From the NCBI GenBank assembly GCA_014237395.1, contig JABZFP010000044.1, forward strand, positions 88,561 to 152,560: a stretch of 64,000 bases of DNA, read 5' to 3'. Positions within the stretch are counted from its first letter, which is position 1. Every line of letters starts with the position of its first letter. The translations under genes were made by a program, and so were the position numbers. Below, piece by piece: positions 27,843 through 35,171 of the stretch. Origin of the DNA: Desulfobacteraceae bacterium. GTDB taxonomy: Bacteria; Desulfobacterota; Desulfobacteria; Desulfobacterales; UBA5852. Below the pieces are notes generated by a model. The model was given only the letters and a program-made list of their open reading frames with translations, was not told where the DNA came from and did no database searches.

Positions 27843-29405
27843 ATGACACCAGTCGATGGGTTGGTCGAATTATCCCGCTGGCAGTTTGCCCTGACAGCCA
27901 TGTACCACTTTCTGTTCGTTCCCCTCACACTGGGCTTATCCTGGATTTTGTTCATCATGGAGTCGGTCTACGTCATGACCGGGAAAGTCATCTACCGGGA
28001 CATGACAAAATTCTGGGGCAAGCTGTTCGGCATCAATTTCGCTCTGGGGGTTACAACCGGTCTGACCATGGAATTCCAGTTCGGCACCAACTGGTCCTAT
28101 TACTCCCACTATGTCGGCGATATTTTCGGGGCGCCCCTGGCCATCGAGGGATTGATGGCCTTTTTCCTGGAATCCACCTTTGTGGGGCTGTTTTTTTTCG
28201 GCTGGGACAAGCTGAGCAAACGGGCTCACCTGGCCACCACCTTCCTGGTGGCGCTCGGCTCCAACCTGTCCGCGCTCTGGATTCTGGTCGCCAACGGGTG
28301 GATGAGCAATCCCGCCGGCTCCCACTTCAATTTCGAAACCATGCGGATGGAGCTGACCAGTTTCGCGGAGTTGTTTTTCAACCCGATCGCCCAGGTGAAA
28401 TTCGTACACACCGTCGGCGCCGGCTATGTTACGGCCACCATGTTCGTCCTGGCGATCAGTTCCTACTATCTCCTGCGGGGACGCGATCTGGCCTTTGCCC
28501 GTCGGTCGTTTGCAGTGGCCACGGGCTTCGGATTGGCATCCATTCTGTCCGTCATCGTCTTAGGGGATGAAAGCGGATTCGTGACCGGTCAGGTGCAGAA
28601 GGTCAAACTGGCCGCCATGGAAGCCCACTGGGAAACCGACGAAGCGCCCAGTGCCCTGACCCTTTTTGGCTTTCCCGACCAGGAAGGTCAGAAAACCGAT
28701 GCCGCCATCAAAATCCCTTGGGTCGGGGGTCTCATCATCACCCGATCCATCGACACCCCGGTGCCGGGCATCAAACAGCTGGTGGCGGAAAACGAGGACC
28801 GAATTCGAAGCGGGATGATCGCCTACGGTCTGCTTGAAAAACTTCGCCAGGGGGACCGTTCGGAGGCGGTTCGGACCGCCTTCCAGGAGCGCCAGGGAGA
28901 TCTAGGTTACGGCTTGCTGTTGAAGCGCTTTACGCCCCGGGTGGTGGATGCCACCGAGTCTCAGATCAAGCAGGCCGCCCTGGACACGATCCCCCGGGTG
29001 GCGCCCATGTTCTGGGCCTTCCGCATCATGGTAGGGCTGGGGTTCTGGATGCTGGCCCTTATCGGGGTGGCGTTTTACTATTGTTGCACCCGGGTCTTCG
29101 ATCAGAAGAAATGGCTGCTTAAACTACTGATCCTATCGGCGCCGGCCCCCTGGATTGCTTTGGAATTGGGTTGGTTTGTGGCCGAGTACGGCCGTCAACC
29201 CTGGTCCATCGGCGACATCCTGCCCACGTATTTATCGGTGTCGACTCTGACGCCGGGGGATTTGATCGGCAGCATCATCGGTTTTGTTTTACTTTATACG
29301 GGGTTGCTGATTGCTGAAATCTACCTGATGCAGAAATATATTCGCCGGGGTCCCAGCAGCCTGCATACTGGGCGCTATCACTTCGAACAGGAAGCCGTTG
29401 CCTAA
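27843..29405 (+). CDS. cydA: cytochrome bd ubiquinol oxidase subunit I
   Basis: This 520-residue inner membrane protein opens with LSRWQFALTAMYHFLFVPLT, carrying the conserved N-terminal helix and axial His. Other conserved elements are FGTNWSYYSHYVGDIFG, GFVTGQVQKVKLAAMEAHWE around the Q loop, and WFVAEYGRQPWSIGDILPT. It binds hemes b558, b595 and d and oxidises quinol to reduce O2 to water. The Q loop follows directly and looks like the normal length. cydB starts 36 bp after it, with cydX behind. Confidence 0.96.
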   Translation: MTPVDGLVELSRWQFALTAMYHFLFVPLTLGLSWILFIMESVYVMTGKVIYRDMTKFWGKLFGINFALGVTTGLTMEFQFGTNWSYYSHYVGDIFGAPLAIEGLMAFFLESTFVGLFFFGWDKLSKRAHLATTFLVALGSNLSALWILVANGWMSNPAGSHFNFETMRMELTSFAELFFNPIAQVKFVHTVGAGYVTATMFVLAISSYYLLRGRDLAFARRSFAVATGFGLASILSVIVLGDESGFVTGQVQKVKLAAMEAHWETDEAPSALTLFGFPDQEGQKTDAAIKIPWVGGLIITRSIDTPVPGIKQLVAENEDRIRSGMIAYGLLEKLRQGDRSEAVRTAFQERQGDLGYGLLLKRFTPRVVDATESQIKQAALDTIPRVAPMFWAFRIMVGLGFWMLALIGVAFYYCCTRVFDQKKWLLKLLILSAPAPWIALELGWFVAEYGRQPWSIGDILPTYLSVSTLTPGDLIGSIIGFVLLYTGLLIAEIYLMQKYIRRGPSSLHTGRYHFEQEAVA

Positions 29406-29441
29406 GCGGAAGCAGGTTTTTGGGTAAAGGAGATCCGCACC

Positions 29442-30584
29442 ATGTTTATCGATTATGAAACGTTGAAACTGATCTGGTGGCTCTTTGTGGGGGTCTTGCT
29501 GATCGGATTCGCTTTGCTGGGCGGGTTTGACCTGGGGGTGGGCACGCTGCTGCCTTTTGTGGGCCGCACGGATGCCCAGCGCCGGGTGGTATTGAATGCC
29601 ATCGGACCGACCTGGGAAGGCAACCAGGTGTGGTTCATTACGGCGGGCGGGGCTCTCTTTGCGGCCTGGCCGATGGTGTATGCCACGGCCTTCTCCGGTT
29701 TTTATTGGGCCATGCTCCTCGTATTATTTGCGCTCTTTTTCCGGCCGGTGGGATTCGAATACCGCAGCAAGGTCGAAGATCGCCGCTGGCGCAGTACCTG
29801 GGACTGGGGGTTGTTCGTGGGAGGCGCCGTTCCGGCGCTGGTGTTCGGCGTAGCCTTCGGCAACCTCCTGCAGGGGGTGCCGTTCCACTTCGACGAATTT
29901 TTGCGGCCCTATTACACAGGGAGTTTCTGGGGCCTTCTCAACCCCTTCGCGCTTTTAACCGGCGTGGTAAGTCTGACCATGCTGGTTTTCCATGGGGCCA
30001 TTTATCTGCAAATGCGAACCGAGGATGATATCCAGGCGCGGTCGCGCCAGGCGGCGACCGTGTTCGGCCTGCTGTTCCTGGCGGCCTTCGGCCTGGCCGG
30101 CGTCTGGCAGGCCTATGGCATCGAAGGCTTTCGGATTGTAACCATGCCGGATCCCGGATCGGTCATGACGCCCCTGGATAAAACCGTGGAGGTTGCCCCG
30201 GGCGCCTGGTTGACCAATTTCAGCCGTTATCCATGGATGATGGCCGCCCCGGCCGTGGTCTTCCTGGGAGGGGTGCTGGCCGTTCTGCTGAGTCGGGCCA
30301 ACCGGCCGGGACTGGGCTTTGTATGCAGTGGCTCGGCGCTGGCCGGGGTGATTCTGACCGTTGGCTTTGCCATGTTCCCGTTCATCATGCCGTCCAGCAC
30401 ACACCCGAACAGCAGCCTGACCGCTTTTGACGCGACGTCCAGTCATCGCACCCTGATGCTGATGTTTGGGGCGGTCGTGATCTTTCTCCCCATTGTGTTG
30501 GCTTACACCAGCTGGGTGTACAGTGTGCTGCGGGGCAAATCGACGGAAGAAAACATCAGGGCCAACACCCACTCGGCCTATTAA
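29442..30584 (+). CDS. cydB: cytochrome bd ubiquinol oxidase subunit II
   Basis: This 380-residue multi-helix membrane protein begins with the CydB pattern LKLIWWLFVGVLLIGFALLG and GFDLGVGTLLPFVGRTDAQR. NAIGPTWEGNQVWFITAGGA is the well-conserved segment near residue 50, and FAMFPFIMPSSTHPNSSLT is the typical C-terminal one. It is the partner subunit of CydA in the quinol oxidase. The gene sits between cydA and the small cydX. Confidence 0.96.
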   Translation: MFIDYETLKLIWWLFVGVLLIGFALLGGFDLGVGTLLPFVGRTDAQRRVVLNAIGPTWEGNQVWFITAGGALFAAWPMVYATAFSGFYWAMLLVLFALFFRPVGFEYRSKVEDRRWRSTWDWGLFVGGAVPALVFGVAFGNLLQGVPFHFDEFLRPYYTGSFWGLLNPFALLTGVVSLTMLVFHGAIYLQMRTEDDIQARSRQAATVFGLLFLAAFGLAGVWQAYGIEGFRIVTMPDPGSVMTPLDKTVEVAPGAWLTNFSRYPWMMAAPAVVFLGGVLAVLLSRANRPGLGFVCSGSALAGVILTVGFAMFPFIMPSSTHPNSSLTAFDATSSHRTLMLMFGAVVIFLPIVLAYTSWVYSVLRGKSTEENIRANTHSAY

Positions 30585-30643
30585 CGGGCCGCCTGGGGAC
30601 ACTTTTTAGGGCTAACCTGTAACGACAAGGGGCAGTTGACAGT

Positions 30644-30757
30644 ATGTGGTATTTCTCATGGATATTGGGCGTTCTCCTCGCCTGCGCGTTCGGGATTATC
30701 AATGTGATGTGGATGGAAACGGAAGAGATTCTGGGATCGGAAGAAGAAAACCCCTGA
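30644..30757 (+). CDS. cydX: cytochrome bd small subunit CydX
   Basis: This 37-codon frame encodes MWYFSWILGVLLACAFGIIN followed by VMWMETEEILGSEEENP. It is a single transmembrane helix with the MWYFSWILG start and LLACAFG core found in CydX/YbgT, and an acidic tail. CydX stabilises the heme centres of the oxidase. It is 59 bp after cydB on the same strand, where this gene is expected. It is short and easily missed by gene finders. Confidence 0.93.
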   Translation: MWYFSWILGVLLACAFGIINVMWMETEEILGSEEENP

Positions 30758-30969
30758 CCACCGATCGATAGATTGTTCCACGTCCAACCTTCCGTTGTGC
30801 TGTGACATCAGAGGACATCGGCGGGACATTTCCACTTGGCCTCATCATAGAAACACGCTATGATTCAGATCACTTCCTTTTTCGGGCGGTGCATCATCTT
30901 ACAAACCTTGGATTGAATAGGGTGAATCGCGAAACGCATCGCACCATCATCTCTCCTGATAAACACCCC

Positions 30970-31692
30970 GTGCCTTTGATCATGATTGCGGATGCGCACA
31001 TTCGCCGCAATACGTCGGATGGTGACGCTTTTTTTGACATGCTGGCCGCTCTGGAAGGCGGTCCTGGGGATGTGGTCTTTCTCGGTGACATCTTTGATCT
31101 CTGGATTGCCCTGCCGCGTTATGAAAATGCGCAGCATCGTGCCTTTCTGTCCTGGTGCCGCCGGCAGAAAGCGCATCGCCGCATCGGGTTCGTCGAGGGC
31201 AACCACGAATTTTTTCTCGCCGGCGGACGCGCCACGGCCTTCACGTGGTGTACCGACCTTCCATGGTGGCGGGATGTCGAAGGCCATCTTTTTTGCCATG
31301 GCGATCGCATCAACCGCCACGATCGAAACTATCTCGCCTTCCGGAGATTGACCAAAAATCCGGTCACGAAAGCGATTGTCAAGGGGCTGCCGATGGGCCC
31401 TGACCTGGTAAACACCATCAAACACCGTTTGAAACAGACCAACCCGGCATTTCGCAAATCGTTGCCGCTGGACTTGCTGCAGGCCTTTGCGGAGGCGCGC
31501 TTTGCCGAGGGGGTAACCCGAATATTTATCGGGCATTTCCACCACGCCTTTCACTATCGGGGGCGGCAAGGTGGTGAGCTTAACACCCTGCCGGACTGGT
31601 CTTCCCTGGGGTGGATCAGTATCCTGCCGGCCGATCGCGGCCGTTTGCAGCAGGGACCCTGGCAAAACCTTCTTCCGACCGTTTGCGGTTGA
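30970..31692 (+). CDS. UDP-2,3-diacylglucosamine diphosphatase-like metallophosphoesterase (LpxH type)
   Basis: The GTG at 30970 gives 240 residues and places the first metal motif MIADAHIRR at the N-terminus. Longer starts back to 30802 are open but add an unconserved tail. Calcineurin-type motifs are seen: DAH, FLGDIFDLWIALP, FVEGNHEFFLAGG, and IFIGHFHHAFHYRGRQGGEL. The GDIFDLW and GNHEFF forms match LpxH-like enzymes, which cleave UDP-2,3-diacylglucosamine to lipid X in lipid A synthesis. The match is good but some LpxH residues differ, so a paralogue of unknown substrate is possible. Start uncertain. Confidence 0.75.
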   Translation: MPLIMIADAHIRRNTSDGDAFFDMLAALEGGPGDVVFLGDIFDLWIALPRYENAQHRAFLSWCRRQKAHRRIGFVEGNHEFFLAGGRATAFTWCTDLPWWRDVEGHLFCHGDRINRHDRNYLAFRRLTKNPVTKAIVKGLPMGPDLVNTIKHRLKQTNPAFRKSLPLDLLQAFAEARFAEGVTRIFIGHFHHAFHYRGRQGGELNTLPDWSSLGWISILPADRGRLQQGPWQNLLPTVCG

Positions 31693-31765
31693 ATGCCGAC
31701 CCCACACGCGGTGAGACACCGATGGTTCACCAGATTTTCTCTTTTTCCATAAATTTCAGATAGTC

Positions 31766-31794
31766 TTGACACTTCCCCGGCATCATAATAGATT
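31766..31794 (+). promoter_or_regulatory. candidate sigma-70 promoter of the coiled-coil protease gene
   Basis: TTGACA at 31766-31771 and TAGATT at 31789-31794 are separated by 17 bp, in an AT-rich stretch that stands out from the surrounding sequence. They lie 68 bp before the chosen ATG at 31862. The -35 is perfect and the -10 is a partial match. Confidence 0.5.
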
Positions 31795-31861
31795 TTAATT
31801 ATTGGAAAATTCATTCAGACGAGGTTGGCTGTTATTCCGGCGACCTCACAGGAGGATTGTT

Positions 31862-33019
31862 ATGCCGACAAGAAGTGCGCACCCCTATTCTTCAGAGAGG
31901 CGAGGGCCGGCTCATCGGCGCCGCATCTCGACAGGCATGGGTGTTCTGGCGGTTTGTCTGGTGGCCATTGTGTCTGCGTTTTTGTTGATCGATTCCGGTG
32001 TGGCCGGCGTCTACAAGTACAAGGACGAAAACGGCGTCTGGCATTTTACGGATACGCCCGATGAAACGGTATACGAATCGGCCGAGCAATATATCAAAGA
32101 TAAAAAGGCCTCCACAGGGAAAGATAGCCTCGCATCCACCCGTGTCTTGACCGGAGAGGACCTGCAGGCCCATTTTCAAAAAAACCTGCCCCCGGCCAAC
32201 AAGATCGAGGAAGCCCGCAATGCCACCGTCTCGATCAAAATGGCGCTGGGGTCTGGATCGGGTTTTTTTATCTCTGAAAGCGGCTATATTGTTACCAATC
32301 GCCATGTCATCGATTCTTCCTATGGCCAGACCGAAGATACGGCCGATCAAATCGAAAATGTGAAAAAACAGGTTGAGTACCAGGCCCGGCTTCTGGATCA
32401 AGAGGAGCGCGAATTGCGCAAACAAAAGGCCCAACTGCGGCGGCAGCGCAGCCGCATGAGCCAAGCGGAATACCAGCATTATAAAGAGCAGCTTGAAGTC
32501 CGGGAAGAGATTCTGCGCCAACGGCGATATCAATTCGAGGAACAGCGGCGACAGTTCGATGCGGCCTACGACGAATACGAGCAGCGTCTGATCAGCGATC
32601 TGGCCCAGAGCGGTTATACGATTGTTCTGGCGGACAAAACCGAGTTGCAGGCTGAGAAAGTCACCATCAGCGAAAAATATGACCTGGCCCTGCTGCGGCT
32701 CAAAGGTTACAAAACGCCGTATATTCCCAGGGGCAATGCCCACGGCCTGCATCATGGTCAGCCTCTCTACGCCATTGGCAATTCACTGGACATGGGGCAT
32801 ACGGTGACATCCGGTATTTTCTCGGGTCGCCGTGCGGACCTGCTGCAAACCAACGCCCAGATCAACCCAGGCAACAGCGGCGGCCCGCTGATTACCGAAG
32901 ACGGGCGGGTCATCGGCATCAACACCTCGAAAGTGGTTCACAGCTCAGTGGAAGGGGTGGGATTTGCCATTCCGATTCACGTCGTGATGACGGAATTCGG
33001 CGCGTACATCGGCATGTGA
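31862..33019 (+). CDS. trypsin-like serine protease with DUF4124 domain and inserted coiled coil
   Basis: The start at 31862 has AGGAGG nearby and gives 385 residues. A transmembrane segment (about 25-45) is followed by a DUF4124-like domain (VYKYKDENGVWHFTDTPDET), then the S1C fold. Catalytic residues are His148 (GYIVTNRHVIDSS), Asp274 (SEKYDLALLRLKG) and Ser339 (NPGNSGGPLI). Between His148 and Asp274 lies a highly charged run of about 90 residues (QARLLDQEERELRKQKAQLR and following) predicted as a coiled coil. In DegP-type proteases the His-Asp spacing is near 30, so the insertion is unusual. No PDZ domain follows. It is likely a periplasmic or membrane-anchored protease; substrate unknown. 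Confidence 0.88.
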   Translation: MPTRSAHPYSSERRGPAHRRRISTGMGVLAVCLVAIVSAFLLIDSGVAGVYKYKDENGVWHFTDTPDETVYESAEQYIKDKKASTGKDSLASTRVLTGEDLQAHFQKNLPPANKIEEARNATVSIKMALGSGSGFFISESGYIVTNRHVIDSSYGQTEDTADQIENVKKQVEYQARLLDQEERELRKQKAQLRRQRSRMSQAEYQHYKEQLEVREEILRQRRYQFEEQRRQFDAAYDEYEQRLISDLAQSGYTIVLADKTELQAEKVTISEKYDLALLRLKGYKTPYIPRGNAHGLHHGQPLYAIGNSLDMGHTVTSGIFSGRRADLLQTNAQINPGNSGGPLITEDGRVIGINTSKVVHSSVEGVGFAIPIHVVMTEFGAYIGM

Positions 33020-33037
33020 TTCACAAGGAGACCATTG

Positions 33038-34063
33038 ATGCGGTACAAATTGATAGGCCACAGCGGGCTGCGTGTTTCCGAACTCTGCCTCGGTACCATG
33101 ACGTTCGGGGATGAGTGGGGGTGGGGCGCCTCGCCCAAAGAGAGTCGTCGCATTTTTGAGGCCTTTGCCGCCGCCGGCGGGAATTTCATCGACACCGCGG
33201 ATTTGTACACCAATGGCACCAGCGAAAAACTTGTCGGGGAAATGGTGGCGGGTGATCGGGAGCGGTTTGTCCTGGCAACCAAATACACGAACAGTAATCC
33301 GGGGACGGATCCCAATGCGGCTGGGAATCACCGCAAGAACATGCGCCAGTCGTTGGAAGCCAGCCTCAGGCGCATGAAGGTCGATTACGTTGATATCTAC
33401 TGGCTGCATGCCTGGGATTTTACGACGCCGGTGGAAGAGATTATGCGGGCCTTCGATGACATGGTCCGTGCCGGCAAGGTGCTCTACATCGGTGTTTCCG
33501 ATACACCGGCCTGGATCGTGTCCCGGGCCAATACCCTTTCGGAATTGCGCGGTTGGAGCCGTTTTATCGCCCTGCAGGTGGAATATAGCCTGGTGGAGCG
33601 GACATCCGAGCGGGAACTGCTTCCCATGGCCCGTGCCCTGGGCCTGGACATCACCGCCTGGTCGCCGTTGGGAAGCGGCCTGCTGACGGGTAAATACACC
33701 CGGTCCAATGGCAGCGGGAGTGAACGACGGTTGGACAAGGCGGCCTTTAAAGAAATCAATGATGACAACTACTCCATTGCCCGGGAAGTTGATCGGGTGG
33801 CCAATGAAATCGGGTGTTTCCCGGCCCAGGTGGCACTCAACTGGGTTCGCCAGCAGGCGCGGGTGATACCGATTATCGGCGCGCGCACAGCCAAGCAGGT
33901 CCAACAGAATCTGGCTAGCCTGGCGTTCCGCCTGAATGCGGAGCAGATGGAGCGCCTGAACAAGATCAGCCAGATCGAACTCGGCTTTCCCCACGATTTT
34001 TTGAATAGCGAGGTGCCGCGCGGTTTTCTTTACGGGGGCATGGCCGACAAAATCGATTTCTGA
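33038..34063 (+). CDS. aldo/keto reductase
   Basis: The ATG at 33038 follows AAGGAG and gives 341 residues; a TTG immediately before it is in frame. The AKR (alpha/beta)8 fold shows the catalytic tetrad in DTADLYTNGTSE (Asp, Tyr), FVLATKYTNS (Lys) and VDIYWLHAWDF (His). NADPH-binding sequence IPIIGARTAKQVQQNLASLA is near the end. Members reduce carbonyls such as aldehydes; the nearest look is the general AKR11-12-like group. It lies 18 bp after the protease gene and may be co-transcribed. Confidence 0.93.
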   Translation: MRYKLIGHSGLRVSELCLGTMTFGDEWGWGASPKESRRIFEAFAAAGGNFIDTADLYTNGTSEKLVGEMVAGDRERFVLATKYTNSNPGTDPNAAGNHRKNMRQSLEASLRRMKVDYVDIYWLHAWDFTTPVEEIMRAFDDMVRAGKVLYIGVSDTPAWIVSRANTLSELRGWSRFIALQVEYSLVERTSERELLPMARALGLDITAWSPLGSGLLTGKYTRSNGSGSERRLDKAAFKEINDDNYSIAREVDRVANEIGCFPAQVALNWVRQQARVIPIIGARTAKQVQQNLASLAFRLNAEQMERLNKISQIELGFPHDFLNSEVPRGFLYGGMADKIDF

Positions 34064-34159
34064 GCAGCTTTCCTCATCCAGACCATTGTTACCGCAAAAT
34101 CATTTTCAGCCGGGGTGGCCTATTGGTCTATATACGTCCCCACCGGGTAAGGATGCGCC

Positions 34160-34681
34160 ATGATAAGGGACCCGCTGGCGTCCATGGAGGCGCCGCAACT
34201 CAGGCACTACCTGGAATTTCTGCTGTGGCACTACCGGGTCGTGGATGCCTTCTGGTTCATTTCCGTTGCGGACCGATTCGACCAGCCGATGGCGGAGGCC
34301 ATCAACGAAGACGTCTGGGGTCGGGTGTCGGGAATGGCGGCCAGGGATCTCAAAGCCCGTTTCGGCATCACAGCCGAGGGGTTGGAGGGATTCGTCCAGG
34401 TGCTGCGATTGTTTCCCTGGACCCTGCTGGTGGGTTATGAGATCGATTGCCGTGACGATGGCGTTTGGCTCAGTGTGCCGTCATGCCCGACCCAGGTGGC
34501 GCGTTTGAAGCGTGGCCTGGGGGAATATAACTGCAAGGAAATGCACCGCAAGGAATTTGAAGGGCTGGCACGCGAAATTGACAAACGGATTCGGGTGGAT
34601 TGCCTTTTTGCGCCGCCGGATCGCCATCCGGACGACATGTTCTGCCGCTGGCGATTTACGCTTTCCGATGAGGGTGCCTGA
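34160..34681 (+). CDS. DUF6125-like protein, unknown function
   Basis: This 173-residue soluble protein has many Trp and a pattern recognised from uncharacterised deltaproteobacterial proteins: LEFLLWHYRVVDAFWFISVA, then AINEDVWGRVSGMAARDLKA and a cysteine-containing C-terminus with VPSCPTQVARLKRGLGEYNC and CLFAPPDRHPDDMFCRWRF. The spaced cysteines (C-x22-C-x-n-C) may bind a metal. The family name is from memory and not certain. No operon partner is obvious; the neighbouring aldo/keto reductase is 97 bp upstream. Confidence 0.6.
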   Translation: MIRDPLASMEAPQLRHYLEFLLWHYRVVDAFWFISVADRFDQPMAEAINEDVWGRVSGMAARDLKARFGITAEGLEGFVQVLRLFPWTLLVGYEIDCRDDGVWLSVPSCPTQVARLKRGLGEYNCKEMHRKEFEGLAREIDKRIRVDCLFAPPDRHPDDMFCRWRFTLSDEGA

Positions 34682-34802
34682 CCCTTTCGGATTGATTCAC
34701 TGCTTACATCCCCTCACCGCCGCGCCGGCTCAGAAACAGGGAAACACGGCTAAAGCGTCGGCCATCGCTTATCGGACGTCGACGGTGATGAGGCTGATCC
34801 GA

Positions 34803-35144
34803 TCAAGGTCGGTCGATTTTCATGGTGCGGGCGAAATCTGAGCTGGCATCCTTGCTATCCGGCGTTCGAACGTCCAGGGTGTGTTTGCCGATCTTTATTT
34901 CCTGCCGACCGCCCAGACCGATGCGACTGATTTTACGGCCGTCCACCGAAGTGCCGTTGGTGCTGTTGAGGTCTTCCAGATAATAGCCGGTTTTGTCCCG
35001 GACAATGCGGGCGTGCCGGTCGGAAACCGCCAGGTTGTCGATGGTGATATCATTGGTGCTGTTCCGGCCGATGGTGATCTCGTCCTTGTCGATTTTGAAC
35101 GTGTCCAGAATCGTGTTCTTGAGTTCCAGTGTTATTTCCAGCAT
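34803..35144 (-). CDS. FHA domain protein
   Basis: This 113-residue protein is essentially one forkhead-associated domain. Phosphothreonine-binding motifs are ITIGRNSTNDITIDNLAVSD with RHARI, then YLEDLNSTNGTSVDGRKI. The Ser-Arg-His type residues for ligand contact are retained. It is 27 bp downstream of the CHASE2 Ser/Thr kinase gene, so it is a natural reader for phosphorylation by that kinase. The C-terminal tail of about 20 residues contains SDFARTMKID, possibly a phosphorylated TxxE/TMK-type site. Confidence 0.92.
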   Translation of the reverse strand: MLEITLELKNTILDTFKIDKDEITIGRNSTNDITIDNLAVSDRHARIVRDKTGYYLEDLNSTNGTSVDGRKISRIGLGGRQEIKIGKHTLDVRTPDSKDASSDFARTMKIDRP

Positions 35145-35171
35145 GGTTACGCTCCTTTAAGAGGCTTTGGG

